Below, one piece after another: positions 1 through 6,142 of a stretch of 6,709 nt of DNA; the stretch's first letter is position 1, and every line of letters begins with the position of its first letter. Made by a program: the position numbers and the translations under genes. Source of the DNA: a bacterium (lineage in GTDB: Bacteria; Nitrospinota_A; UBA7883; JACRGQ01); contig JAKAGL010000130.1 of NCBI GenBank assembly GCA_021815535.1, positions 1 to 6,709 on the forward strand, written 5' to 3'. The notes beneath the pieces are model-generated. The model worked only from the letters and a program-made list of their open reading frames with translations. It was not told the DNA's origin and made no database searches.

Positions 1-111
1 GTCTTCGAAGAACATCTCGTAAAAATCCCCCATGCGGAAAAAGAGCACGCAATCGGGGTAGTTCTCTTTTATCGCCATGTACTGGCGCATCAGCGGGGTG
101 AGCTGGCTCAT
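1..111 (-). CDS. mutS: DNA mismatch repair protein MutS (N-terminal 37 residues, partial)
   Basis: MutS recognises mismatches and small loops in DNA and starts methyl-directed or MutL-dependent repair. Only the first 37 residues lie in the window; the rest runs off the left edge. The visible protein starts MSQLTPLMRQYMAIKEN and contains RMGDFYEMFFED, the hallmark of MutS domain I. F30-Y31-E32 is the Phe-X-Glu mismatch-wedge motif, at about the position it has in E. coli MutS. The ATG (111-109) lies 7 nt after the stop of the upstream HIT gene. No good Shine-Dalgarno is visible (CTGAAG touches the ATG), so translation is probably coupled to the HIT gene. It is the last visible gene of the phoH-pgpH-ybeY-HIT cluster. 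Identity is near certain from the motif; completeness of the gene cannot be judged. Confidence 0.95.
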   Translation of the reverse strand, partial: MSQLTPLMRQYMAIKENYPDCVLFFRMGDFYEMFFED

Positions 112-118
112 CTTCAGG

Positions 119-604
119 TTATTTCAGAAAGCCGGGGGCCAATGCGGTATAAGAATCCGCAAGGTGCTGTGGCATGACTTTCGTTTCACCGACAACCGGC
201 ATGAAGTTGCAGTCACCGTTCCAGCGGGGAACGATGTGCATATGCAGATGGTCATCAATGCCCGCTCCGGCTGCCTGGCCGATGTTCATGCCGATGTTGA
301 AACCTGCGGGCTTAAACACCGCATCCAGCACCGCCGTACATTTTTGCGTTAGCGTCATCATTTCAGCGTTCTCCTGCGCAGTCAGTTCCTCCAGCCGGGA
401 TATGTGACGGTACGGCATCACCATCATGTGCCCATTGTTGTAGGGATACAGGTTGAGGATGATGAAGCAGAGCACACCGCGATGCAGTATGAGGCGCTCT
501 TTGTCGTTATCGGTTTTGGCCTCAACGCAAAAAACACAGCCCCCCGACTTTTTATTTGGATCAAGAATATATTGCATTCTCCACGGCGCCCATAACGTAT
601 CCAT
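119..604 (-). CDS. HIT family hydrolase (Ap4A phosphorylase-like)
   Basis: A 161-residue histidine-triad protein. The family hydrolyses or phosphorolyses nucleotide phosphoanhydride bonds (Ap4A, AMP-lysine and similar) through a covalent nucleotidyl-His intermediate. The triad is H119-L-H121-M-H123 in DDHLHMHIVPRW, with H121 the expected nucleophile. C23 and C26 in GGCVFC form the CxxC zinc site seen in many bacterial members. The N-terminus MDTLWAPWRMQYI is the standard opening of the Ap4A phosphorylase-like subgroup, which fixes the start at 604. An AGGGAG Shine-Dalgarno at 611-616 sits 6 nt upstream. The frame stays open upstream as far as the ybeY stop, so a longer start at 622 or 688 is possible but less likely. 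It lies between ybeY and mutS. The true substrate cannot be read from sequence. Confidence 0.93.
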   Translation of the reverse strand: MDTLWAPWRMQYILDPNKKSGGCVFCVEAKTDNDKERLILHRGVLCFIILNLYPYNNGHMMVMPYRHISRLEELTAQENAEMMTLTQKCTAVLDAVFKPAGFNIGMNIGQAAGAGIDDHLHMHIVPRWNGDCNFMPVVGETKVMPQHLADSYTALAPGFLK

Positions 605-703
605 TGCATTCTCCCTAATCATCAAATACGAAGCCGCCAGCCCCGTTCGGGCACGATGCAGACCGCACCACGCCCCCACCAGATCCAATCCGGCAAAGAT
701 CCG

Positions 704-1153
704 TTATCGGCGTTTCGTTCTCTGTTTGTAGCCTATGTTCATCAGCTTGTGCTGGATATCGGCCATCGCGCGGGCCTCTTTGGCGCCCCGCTCGTGATCG
801 TACCCCAGCAGATGCAGGATGCCATGCAACAACAGAAAAAAACATTCCTTCTCCAATGACCACCCCGTGAGGCGCGCCTGCCGCCGCGCCACGGGAACCG
901 ATACCACCACATCCCCCAGCATGACCGGCCCAGGTGCATTCCCCGCCGGAAATGAAAGCACGTCGGTGGTTTTGTTTTTGCCGCGGAAGCGCCGGTTAAG
1001 CCGCTTCATCTCGGCATCGCCCGTGAAAAGGACGGAGAGTTCCCCTTCCGGTTCAGCCAATGCGGCGAAGATTGGGGCCAGTCTTTTCCGTAGGCGGCTT
1101 GGATTCGGGCCCCTCACCCCCGGCCTTGCGTTCATCGTCAGCACTGTTTTCAT
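704..1153 (-). CDS. ybeY: Endoribonuclease YbeY (rRNA maturation factor)
   Basis: YbeY is a zinc-dependent endoribonuclease-like protein needed for 16S rRNA 3'-end maturation and 70S ribosome quality control, and acts in the cytoplasm. The 149-residue product has the signature HGILHLLGYDHE, with zinc ligands H110, H114 and H120. It also has the conserved stretch RLNRRFRGKNKTTDVLSFP ending near residue 69. Length is typical of the family. The start is the ATG at 1153-1151, preceded by a GGGGGA Shine-Dalgarno (1159-1164) about 5-6 nt away. An ATG at 1135 is an alternative but lacks a comparable site. Its first 101 nt overlap the 3' end of pgpH in another reading frame, which is unusually long. 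The basic C-terminus (KQRTKRR) fits an RNA-associated protein. The adjacency to phoH and pgpH is conserved in many bacteria and supports the assignment. Confidence 0.96.
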   Translation of the reverse strand: MKTVLTMNARPGVRGPNPSRLRKRLAPIFAALAEPEGELSVLFTGDAEMKRLNRRFRGKNKTTDVLSFPAGNAPGPVMLGDVVVSVPVARRQARLTGWSLEKECFFLLLHGILHLLGYDHERGAKEARAMADIQHKLMNIGYKQRTKRR

Positions 1154-3590
1154 CTTTTTCCCCCGGGTATTCGATCCTGTAATGGAATATACCGTGGAGG
1201 ATACGCACAAAGCTATCGCCAATTTTGTTGAGATCGTGTAGCGTGAGGTGCGATTCGTCAAGCTGGCCGCTGACGAACTTATCATTGATTATTTTTGAAA
1301 CAAGGGCCCGCAGGCGCGATGAGGTGGGGTTTTTCAGCGTGCGCGACGAGGCCTCCACAGCGTCGGCCAAGGCCACGATGGCGCTCTCGCGGCTTTGAGG
1401 TTTGCGGCCGGGATAGCGGAAACTCTGCTCGCTGACCGCGGCCCCCTCCTGTTCCTTCGCGCGATGATAGAAGAACTGGATCACCTGTGTGCCGTGATGT
1501 TCGGCGATCATATCCTGTATCTGCGGGATAAGGTGGTATTCGCGCGCCCACTCCAACCCCTTGGTGACATGGGAGGTTATGACAAGCACGCTCATATAAG
1601 GGGTGAGGCTATCGTGCCGGTTCACCCCTTCGCGCTGGTTTTCAATGAAGTATTCAGGCTTATCCATTTTCCCGATGTCATGGAAATAAGACCCGACGCG
1701 CGCCAACAGCGGGTTTGCCCCGATAACCTCGGCGGCGTCTTCGGCCAGGTTACCCACCACGATGCTATGGTGGTAAGTGCCAGGAGCCACCATCGCCATC
1801 CGCGCAAGCAACGGGTGGTTGAGATCCTGCAATTCGAGAAGTTTGATATCCGAAACCACCGGAAACATGCCTTCTATGAGAGGCGGCAACGCCAGGGTAA
1901 GCGCCACCACAAACATCCCGCCTAGTATGGCGAAGAGCATGTTGCTTAAACATTCATCGGTGAAAAACGCGCCATCGGCCATCTCCAGCACCGCAATGGA
2001 GGCAATCGAGGCGGCAATGAGCCGCACCCCGGCCCTCCAGACATCTGAACGCCGCTTTATGTGTCCCACATGAAACACCGCCACCAACCCGGTGAAGAAC
2101 GAAAAGAAAATAAAATCCGGCGCGGGTTTAAGTAAAATCCCGGCGGAAAGCGAGACAAGTATCACCAATATCATCGCCACCTCGCGCGAAAAGAAGATGG
2201 CGCCCATCAATGGAACGAATGCGAACGGCGTGGCGTAAAGATATGTGCCGAGCGCGATATCAGGATTATGCGTGGAAAAAACCCCCGCGAGCGTGTGAAA
2301 GATCTCCAACAACAGCGACTGCGCAAGGAAAAACAGCCCAAGCAATACCATATTGGAGCGGCGGGCGGCAAATTCCGTCATATAATTTTTTACATAGAAC
2401 GCCGTGGCCGCGATAATCATGATCAGGAAGGCGGCAGAAGCTGCAACAGCCTGCGCGCTTCCGCCCGCCACGAACCCTCTCCGGAGACCCGCGATCTTAA
2501 TAAGGTGATCGTGCGTTACGCGTTCCCCTTCGCGGATAAGCAGCTCCCCCTTTTGAACGCGGTACTGAGCCGGTGCGACCGAGTCCACCGCTTTCTTGCG
2601 CGTATCCATCGTCATCATGCGGTTGTAAGCCATGTTCGATCCCAAAAAGCCCGCCGACAACTCTTCTACAGCACGTTGCATCGAAAGGGGCTGAGCCACC
2701 ATCATTTCGCCCAGCCGCCGCCGTACAAATATCTGCGCCCCCTTAAGGTCCATGACATCCTTGAAATCCATTTTTCCCAGCCGATGACCGGTTTCGGCAT
2801 CTACCAAATCGATGCCAGCCTGGGCTGTCGGCGGCATGAGGCCCTTCTGCGGTACAATCCCGCCCTCCATTGTCTCGGTCAGAACGGTTACCAGCCACTC
2901 CCCTATCAACGGACGGTAATGATTGGCGCGCAAGGTGGCTAGCGTTTCGGGAGAAAACACCCCCAGCCCCAATGCATCGCGAAATTGCTGCTCCAGCGCC
3001 GCAAAACGGGGGGAAGCTTCGAACTGCCGTAATGCTTCATGGTTCGTCGCGCGGCGGGCGGCAGCCTCGCCGCTTAACGGGGTAACATCCATCGCCTCCC
3101 GTTCGTCGAGCTCTTTCATCACGGCCCGGTACGGTTGGGGAACGTTTTTCAGATAGCCCTGCGTTATGACGCCGAAAGCATTGTGGATGCGGCCCACTAT
3201 GGCCTTGAGCGGCGCGGCATCCAGCATGTACACATCGCGTACCGCTTCCTCGGCCCGCTTGCGGCGGATTGCGGTATCGGCATCATCATCGATTATTTGG
3301 TCCCGCGGAGCATATATGTTGCGCCGCGCGATTTCCCCTTCGTGGTAGTCTTCGGTAGCCACCCGGTTGGGCTTTATGAAAATGGCAAGCGACGTACAGA
3401 ACACGGCCAACAGCAATATGGCATAGAACCGTTTATCGTCTGCAAAATAATCGGACAATCCGTTCCACAGATTTTCCGCAAGTCTGCCGCGCCCCAAAAA
3501 GACTTTTTTAATTTCCTCAACCCCTATGCCGGTGCGGGAACGCTTTGGAGAGGGGGGACCGGGATTCGGTGCGCCGTTATCCTCCGGCAT
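1053..3590 (-). CDS. pgpH: 7TM-HD family cyclic-di-AMP phosphodiesterase (PgpH-like)
   Basis: A membrane HD-domain phosphodiesterase. Characterised relatives (Listeria PgpH) hydrolyse c-di-AMP to pApA. The order in 845 residues is: a Pro-rich cytoplasmic N-terminus (1-50); a transmembrane segment (about 55-73); a large extracytoplasmic 7TMR-HDED-type domain (about 75-375); seven hydrophobic helices (about 378-400, 412-432, 448-467, 470-487, 491-509, 520-537, 551-571); and a cytoplasmic HD domain (about 590-810). Likely metal or catalytic residues are H608 in YHHSIVVGN, H637-D638 in YFHDIGK, H674, H698-H699 in AEHHG and D743 in LADAVEA. NQREGVNRHD (651-660) is also typical. The ATG at 3590 overlaps the end of phoH by 14 nt, with AGGGAG at 3601-3606, 10 nt upstream. 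Residues 812-845 form a polar low-complexity tail beyond the usual HD end (FHYRIEYPGE) and lie over the start of ybeY. Activity on c-di-AMP is inferred from family; no cyclase gene is in the window. Confidence 0.93.
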   Translation of the reverse strand: MPEDNGAPNPGPPSPKRSRTGIGVEEIKKVFLGRGRLAENLWNGLSDYFADDKRFYAILLLAVFCTSLAIFIKPNRVATEDYHEGEIARRNIYAPRDQIIDDDADTAIRRKRAEEAVRDVYMLDAAPLKAIVGRIHNAFGVITQGYLKNVPQPYRAVMKELDEREAMDVTPLSGEAAARRATNHEALRQFEASPRFAALEQQFRDALGLGVFSPETLATLRANHYRPLIGEWLVTVLTETMEGGIVPQKGLMPPTAQAGIDLVDAETGHRLGKMDFKDVMDLKGAQIFVRRRLGEMMVAQPLSMQRAVEELSAGFLGSNMAYNRMMTMDTRKKAVDSVAPAQYRVQKGELLIREGERVTHDHLIKIAGLRRGFVAGGSAQAVAASAAFLIMIIAATAFYVKNYMTEFAARRSNMVLLGLFFLAQSLLLEIFHTLAGVFSTHNPDIALGTYLYATPFAFVPLMGAIFFSREVAMILVILVSLSAGILLKPAPDFIFFSFFTGLVAVFHVGHIKRRSDVWRAGVRLIAASIASIAVLEMADGAFFTDECLSNMLFAILGGMFVVALTLALPPLIEGMFPVVSDIKLLELQDLNHPLLARMAMVAPGTYHHSIVVGNLAEDAAEVIGANPLLARVGSYFHDIGKMDKPEYFIENQREGVNRHDSLTPYMSVLVITSHVTKGLEWAREYHLIPQIQDMIAEHHGTQVIQFFYHRAKEQEGAAVSEQSFRYPGRKPQSRESAIVALADAVEASSRTLKNPTSSRLRALVSKIINDKFVSGQLDESHLTLHDLNKIGDSFVRILHGIFHYRIEYPGEKDENSADDERKAGGEGPESKPPTEKTGPNLRRIG

Positions 3591-4632
3591 GATCGTCTTT
3601 CTCCCTATCGCTCATCGCCTCGTGTATTTCATACGCCCCGATGATCTTCTGCACCAACGAGTGGCGCACGACATCGCGCTTGCTGAAATAGACGATGTCG
3701 ATGCCTTCGATGCCGGCGAGGACCTTTTCGGCCTGAACCAAACCGCTGATCCTTCCGCGCGGCAGATCAATCTGCGTCACATCACCGGTGATGGCCGCTT
3801 TGCTGTTGGTGCCAAGCCGCGTCAGAAACATTTTCATCTGCTCCGAAGTGCAATTTTGCGCCTCATCAAGAATGATGAAAGAATCATTAAGCGTACGCCC
3901 CCGCATGTACGCCAGGGGAGCCACCTCTATCTGGCCATGTTCCATCATGGCGGCCAATTTGTCCGGCCCCAACAATTCGTACATCGCATCATACAAAGGC
4001 CGCAAGTAGGGAGTGATCTTTTCGTTGAGGTCGCCGGGAAGGAAACCGAGACTCTCACCCGCTTCAACAGCCGGACGGGTAAGCACAATACGGCTTATTT
4101 TTTTCTTCAGCAGGTCGGAGACCGCCACCGCCATCGCCAAATAGGTTTTGCCGGTGCCCGCCGGTCCGACACCAACCACCACATCGGTGTGAGTAAGTGA
4201 GTGAATATAACTGCGCTGCGCCAAGGTGCGCGGGATCACCGCCTTGCGGGCGGTCTGAATACGCACCTCGCCGGAAAAAATTTCCGCCACCGAAACCACC
4301 CCCCGGTTTTCATAAAAATACCGGGCGATGTATTTAAAGTCTTCATTGCCAACCTCCGTTCCCCGCTCCACCAATCCGTTAAGTTGGCTCAACAGGTCGG
4401 CCGCTCGTTGCGCCTCGGCCGAAGTACCGGTGATGAAGATGGAATCGTTCCGGGCCACTATGCTGATTCCAAACAGCTTCTCGATGCTGCGCAAATGGCT
4501 ATCGTTAACCCCGCAAATCTCGCGGAAGTGCGCAACATGGGCGATTTCAACGGTGGGGCAATCGGCGGCCTCGCCACCGGCTGTCTGGTGGCCGGGGCTA
4601 ATTAGCGGCCTCCCGTGGCGGAAATGGGGCAC
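3577..4632 (-). CDS. phoH: PhoH family ATPase
   Basis: A cytoplasmic PhoH-like P-loop ATPase of the group usually placed beside ybeY; the family is linked to RNA metabolism and phosphate-starvation responses, but its exact job is unsettled. Walker A is GPAGTGKT (156-163) and Walker B is FIILDEAQN (252-260). The conserved blocks RIVLTRPAVEAGESLGFLPG (181-200) and ITGDVTQIDLP (281-291) are present. The N-terminal part (about 38-85, CGVNDSHLRSIEKLFGISIV) is the small domain preceding the P-loop in this family. Length of 351 is normal. The start is uncertain: the best in-frame candidate is GTG at 4632-4630, with no convincing Shine-Dalgarno. In frame, a stop lies about 40 nt further upstream and no ATG is available before the conserved domain. 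The first ~27 residues are therefore doubtful. It is first in the operon and overlaps pgpH by 14 nt. Confidence 0.95.
   Translation of the reverse strand: MPHFRHGRPLISPGHQTAGGEAADCPTVEIAHVAHFREICGVNDSHLRSIEKLFGISIVARNDSIFITGTSAEAQRAADLLSQLNGLVERGTEVGNEDFKYIARYFYENRGVVSVAEIFSGEVRIQTARKAVIPRTLAQRSYIHSLTHTDVVVGVGPAGTGKTYLAMAVAVSDLLKKKISRIVLTRPAVEAGESLGFLPGDLNEKITPYLRPLYDAMYELLGPDKLAAMMEHGQIEVAPLAYMRGRTLNDSFIILDEAQNCTSEQMKMFLTRLGTNSKAAITGDVTQIDLPRGRISGLVQAEKVLAGIEGIDIVYFSKRDVVRHSLVQKIIGAYEIHEAMSDREKDDHAGG
4573..4592 (-). repeat. GC-rich hairpin at the 5' end of the phoH reading frame
   Basis: A perfect 6-bp inverted repeat, GCCACC (4573-4578) and GGTGGC (4587-4592), has an 8-nt loop. In the minus-strand mRNA it would form a stable hairpin just inside phoH, a few nucleotides after the stop of the candidate leader ORF. 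It may affect phoH translation, or simply reflect Gly/Ala coding. Confidence 0.35.
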
Positions 4633-4690
4633 TAGGGCCAGAAGCCGCCCATAAAGAGAGATATGCGATACCTAATAATGTTTTCATCAT
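4598..4690 (-). other. Candidate leader ORF of 30 codons upstream of and overlapping phoH
   Basis: Directly downstream of the probable phoH promoter an ATGATG opens a 30-codon frame ending in TAG at 4600-4598. The product begins MMKTLLGIAYLSLWAA and is followed by a Pro/Ala-rich end (about PSAPFPPREAAN). The opening resembles a short signal or membrane peptide: Lys at position 3, then a hydrophobic run of about 12 residues. The ORF passes over the phoH GTG (4632) in another frame and stops inside a perfect 10-nt palindrome (GCTAATTAGC, 4597-4606). No clear Shine-Dalgarno precedes it. It could be a regulatory leader peptide, a small membrane protein, or chance. The length is well within what chance allows. 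Confidence 0.2.
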
Positions 4691-4708
4691 CCGGTTATTT
4701 CAGAGGCA

Positions 4709-4736
4709 ATTATAACATAAGAACACGGAGAGCGAA
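4709..4736 (-). promoter_or_regulatory. Probable promoter of the phoH operon (extended -10)
   Basis: On the minus strand TATAAT (4714-4709) is a perfect -10 box and is preceded by TGT (4717-4715), giving the extended -10 form TGn-TATAAT. The -35 is poor: TTCGCT at 4736-4731 with a 16-nt spacer. This is normal for extended -10 promoters. Transcription would begin near 4702, giving about 70 nt of leader before the phoH GTG and about 12 nt before the candidate leader ORF. Confidence 0.6.
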
Positions 4737-4765
4737 GAATTCCGCCCAAAGTTCTTCATTGGAAC
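4734..4765. repeat. Overlapping inverted repeats between divergent promoters
   Basis: GAAGAA (4734-4739) and TTCTTC (4752-4757) are complementary arms, extendable to 8 pairs with one T:G wobble around an 8-nt loop. A second, shorter repeat shares the right arm: GTTC (4751-4754) and GAAC (4762-4765). The elements lie between the minus-strand phoH promoter and the plus-strand -35 at 4759, where an operator would sit. They may also be coincidental. Confidence 0.3.
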
Positions 4766-4788
4766 CTCATCCACTCTCAGGGTAGAAT
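4759..4788 (+). promoter_or_regulatory. Probable promoter of the FAD oxidoreductase gene
   Basis: TTGGAA (4759-4764, 4 of 6 to the -35 consensus) and TAGAAT (4783-4788, 5 of 6 to the -10) are separated by 18 nt. The expected transcription start is about 4794-4796, on or next to the A of the ATG at 4795, which would make the mRNA leaderless. Confidence 0.5.
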
Positions 4789-4794
4789 TATGTA

Positions 4795-6027
4795 ATGAAT
4801 TATCTCATTATAGGCAGCGGCGTGGCTGGTACCACCGCAGCGAAATCGATCCGAAAACTCGATCAATACGGCGCACTCACCATAGTCACCGACGAACCCT
4901 ACCCATTTTATAGCCGAATACGATTGATCGATTTTCTTGCAGGGAATCTTAAGCCGGAGCAACTCTACCTTAGAAAGCCGGAGTGGTATGCCGAACAGGG
5001 AATAACTTTGCGCACGAACGCCAGGGCGGTAAAGATCAACCCCGGTCTCAAAACGGTAACTTTTGAAAACGGGGAAGAGCTTGGGTACGGCAAATTACTG
5101 CTTGCCACCGGAGCCACCCCATTCATCCCGCCGATTCCCGGTGTGCAGCTTCAAGGAGTTTTTTCGCTTCGTACAATGGCCGACGCCATAAAGATTGTGG
5201 AATATGCCAAAACACATCGTGAGGTAACCATTATCGGTGGCGGATTGCTGGGGCTGGAAGCGGGAAGCAACCTCATCAAAAGCGGCTGCACGGTGAATGT
5301 GGTTGAATTTTTTCCCCGCCTGTTGCCACGGCAGATGGACGTGGCCGGCGCGGCCGTGTTGCAGCGGCGGCTTAAATCGATGGGATTCCGTTTTTACCTC
5401 GGAGCCAAAACCAAGGAAATAACCGGCGGGGATACCGTGAACGGCGTCAATCTCGAAGACGGCACACGCATTCCCTGCAGCATGGTGCTGATCTCTGCCG
5501 GGATCCGGCCCGATACCACGCTGGCATTGACGGCATCCGCCATCAGCGCCACCCCTTACCAATCGGCGATCCGACACCCCGGCATCAGCGTCAACAAGGG
5601 AATTGTGGTTAATGACCGCATGGAAACGGGGATCCCGAACATTTACGCGGCCGGGGACCCGATAGAGTATTTCGGCGTTTCGTATGGCATCTGGACCGCC
5701 GCTGAAAAGCAGGGGGAAATCGCGGGGACCAATATGGCCGGGGGTAAGGAACGCTATCCCGGCACCACCATCAGCAATACCCTCAAGGTTGCCGGTGTCA
5801 GCCTTACCGCCGCAGGCGACATAGACGGAGAGGGTAAAGGGGAATCAATTGTGGTGGAAACCGACGCAACCTACCGGAAACTGGCACTGAAAAACGGGCG
5901 GATCATTGGCGCCATTTTTTACGGCGACACTGCTGGCCAGCAAAAAGCACTGGCCGCCATCAATAGCGGAAAGGATGTTTCGGCGTTGCTTGATGCACTG
6001 CGGGCTGGAAATTTTGACAAGCTCTGA
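4795..6027 (+). CDS. FAD/NAD(P)-dependent oxidoreductase (rubredoxin reductase / NirB N-terminal type)
   Basis: A 410-residue pyridine-nucleotide-disulfide oxidoreductase-fold flavoprotein, cytoplasmic, expected to pass electrons from NAD(P)H through FAD to a small redox protein or other acceptor. The FAD Rossmann motif is IIGSGVAGTTAA (5-16). The LLLATGATP block is at 101-109, and the NAD(P) Rossmann motif is VTIIGGGLLGLEAG (144-157). The second FAD motif is IYAAGDPIEY (283-292). A C-terminal domain (about 325-405) contains NTLKVAGVSL, as in NADH:rubredoxin reductases and nitrite reductase N-terminal regions. No redox-active CxxxxC pair is present, so it is not a thioredoxin or lipoamide reductase type. 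Compared with the usual GIRPxTxLA...VNxGI spacing there are about 15 extra residues (about 246-260). The ATG has no well-placed Shine-Dalgarno: AGGG at 4779-4782 is 12 nt away. The electron acceptor is unknown; the downstream thioredoxin is a neighbour, not a proven partner. Confidence 0.9.
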   Translation: MNYLIIGSGVAGTTAAKSIRKLDQYGALTIVTDEPYPFYSRIRLIDFLAGNLKPEQLYLRKPEWYAEQGITLRTNARAVKINPGLKTVTFENGEELGYGKLLLATGATPFIPPIPGVQLQGVFSLRTMADAIKIVEYAKTHREVTIIGGGLLGLEAGSNLIKSGCTVNVVEFFPRLLPRQMDVAGAAVLQRRLKSMGFRFYLGAKTKEITGGDTVNGVNLEDGTRIPCSMVLISAGIRPDTTLALTASAISATPYQSAIRHPGISVNKGIVVNDRMETGIPNIYAAGDPIEYFGVSYGIWTAAEKQGEIAGTNMAGGKERYPGTTISNTLKVAGVSLTAAGDIDGEGKGESIVVETDATYRKLALKNGRIIGAIFYGDTAGQQKALAAINSGKDVSALLDALRAGNFDKL

Positions 6028-6062
6028 GTGGATTGAATCCTTTTCTCCGTTTGCATCTCTAC

Positions 6063-6091
6063 TTGATAAATAACGCTATGCGGTTTAGACT
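6063..6091 (+). promoter_or_regulatory. Possible thioredoxin promoter
   Basis: TTGATA (6063-6068, 5 of 6 to -35) and TAGACT (6086-6091, 4 of 6 to -10) are spaced by 17 nt in the AT-rich gap before the thioredoxin gene. Other partial -10-like words (TATACT at 6097, TACAAT at 6103, GATAAT at 6109) lack a matched -35. The gene may also be served by read-through from the oxidoreductase. Confidence 0.35.
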
Positions 6092-6130
6092 TGCCGTATA
6101 CTTACAATGATAATAGCCTGAAGCAATCCA

Positions 6131-6136
6131 AGGAGG
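6131..6136 (+). promoter_or_regulatory. Strong Shine-Dalgarno of the thioredoxin gene
   Basis: A perfect AGGAGG, 6 nt before the ATG at 6143, fixes the start. It is the strongest ribosome binding site in the window and predicts high translation. Confidence 0.9.
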
Positions 6137-6142
6137 TTTTAC

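Noticed and set aside
638..654. Short GC hairpin (GCCC/GGGC) in the gap between ybeY and the HIT gene
   Set aside because: Only 3-4 bp with no T-run on the minus strand, so not a terminator and not clearly regulatory.
2268..2942. Long plus-strand open frame (224 codons) antisense to pgpH
   Set aside because: It lies entirely opposite a well-supported gene, shows no recognisable domain, and has the odd His/Arg/Gln-rich composition typical of antisense shadows of GC-rich genes.
3526..4200. Plus-strand open frame (224 codons) antisense to phoH and the pgpH start
   Set aside because: It mirrors the coding of phoH (Walker motif region) in reverse, with no family motif or ribosome binding site; a shadow.
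6030..6046. Possible terminator after the oxidoreductase (GGAT-TGA-ATCC then TTTTCT)
   Set aside because: The stem is only 4 bp with a 3-nt loop, too weak to call; read-through into the thioredoxin gene remains possible.
4795..6142. Oxidoreductase plus thioredoxin as a thioredoxin reductase/thioredoxin pair
   Set aside because: The flavoprotein has no redox-active CxxC in its NAD domain and its C-terminal part is of the rubredoxin reductase type, so it is not a thioredoxin reductase by sequence.
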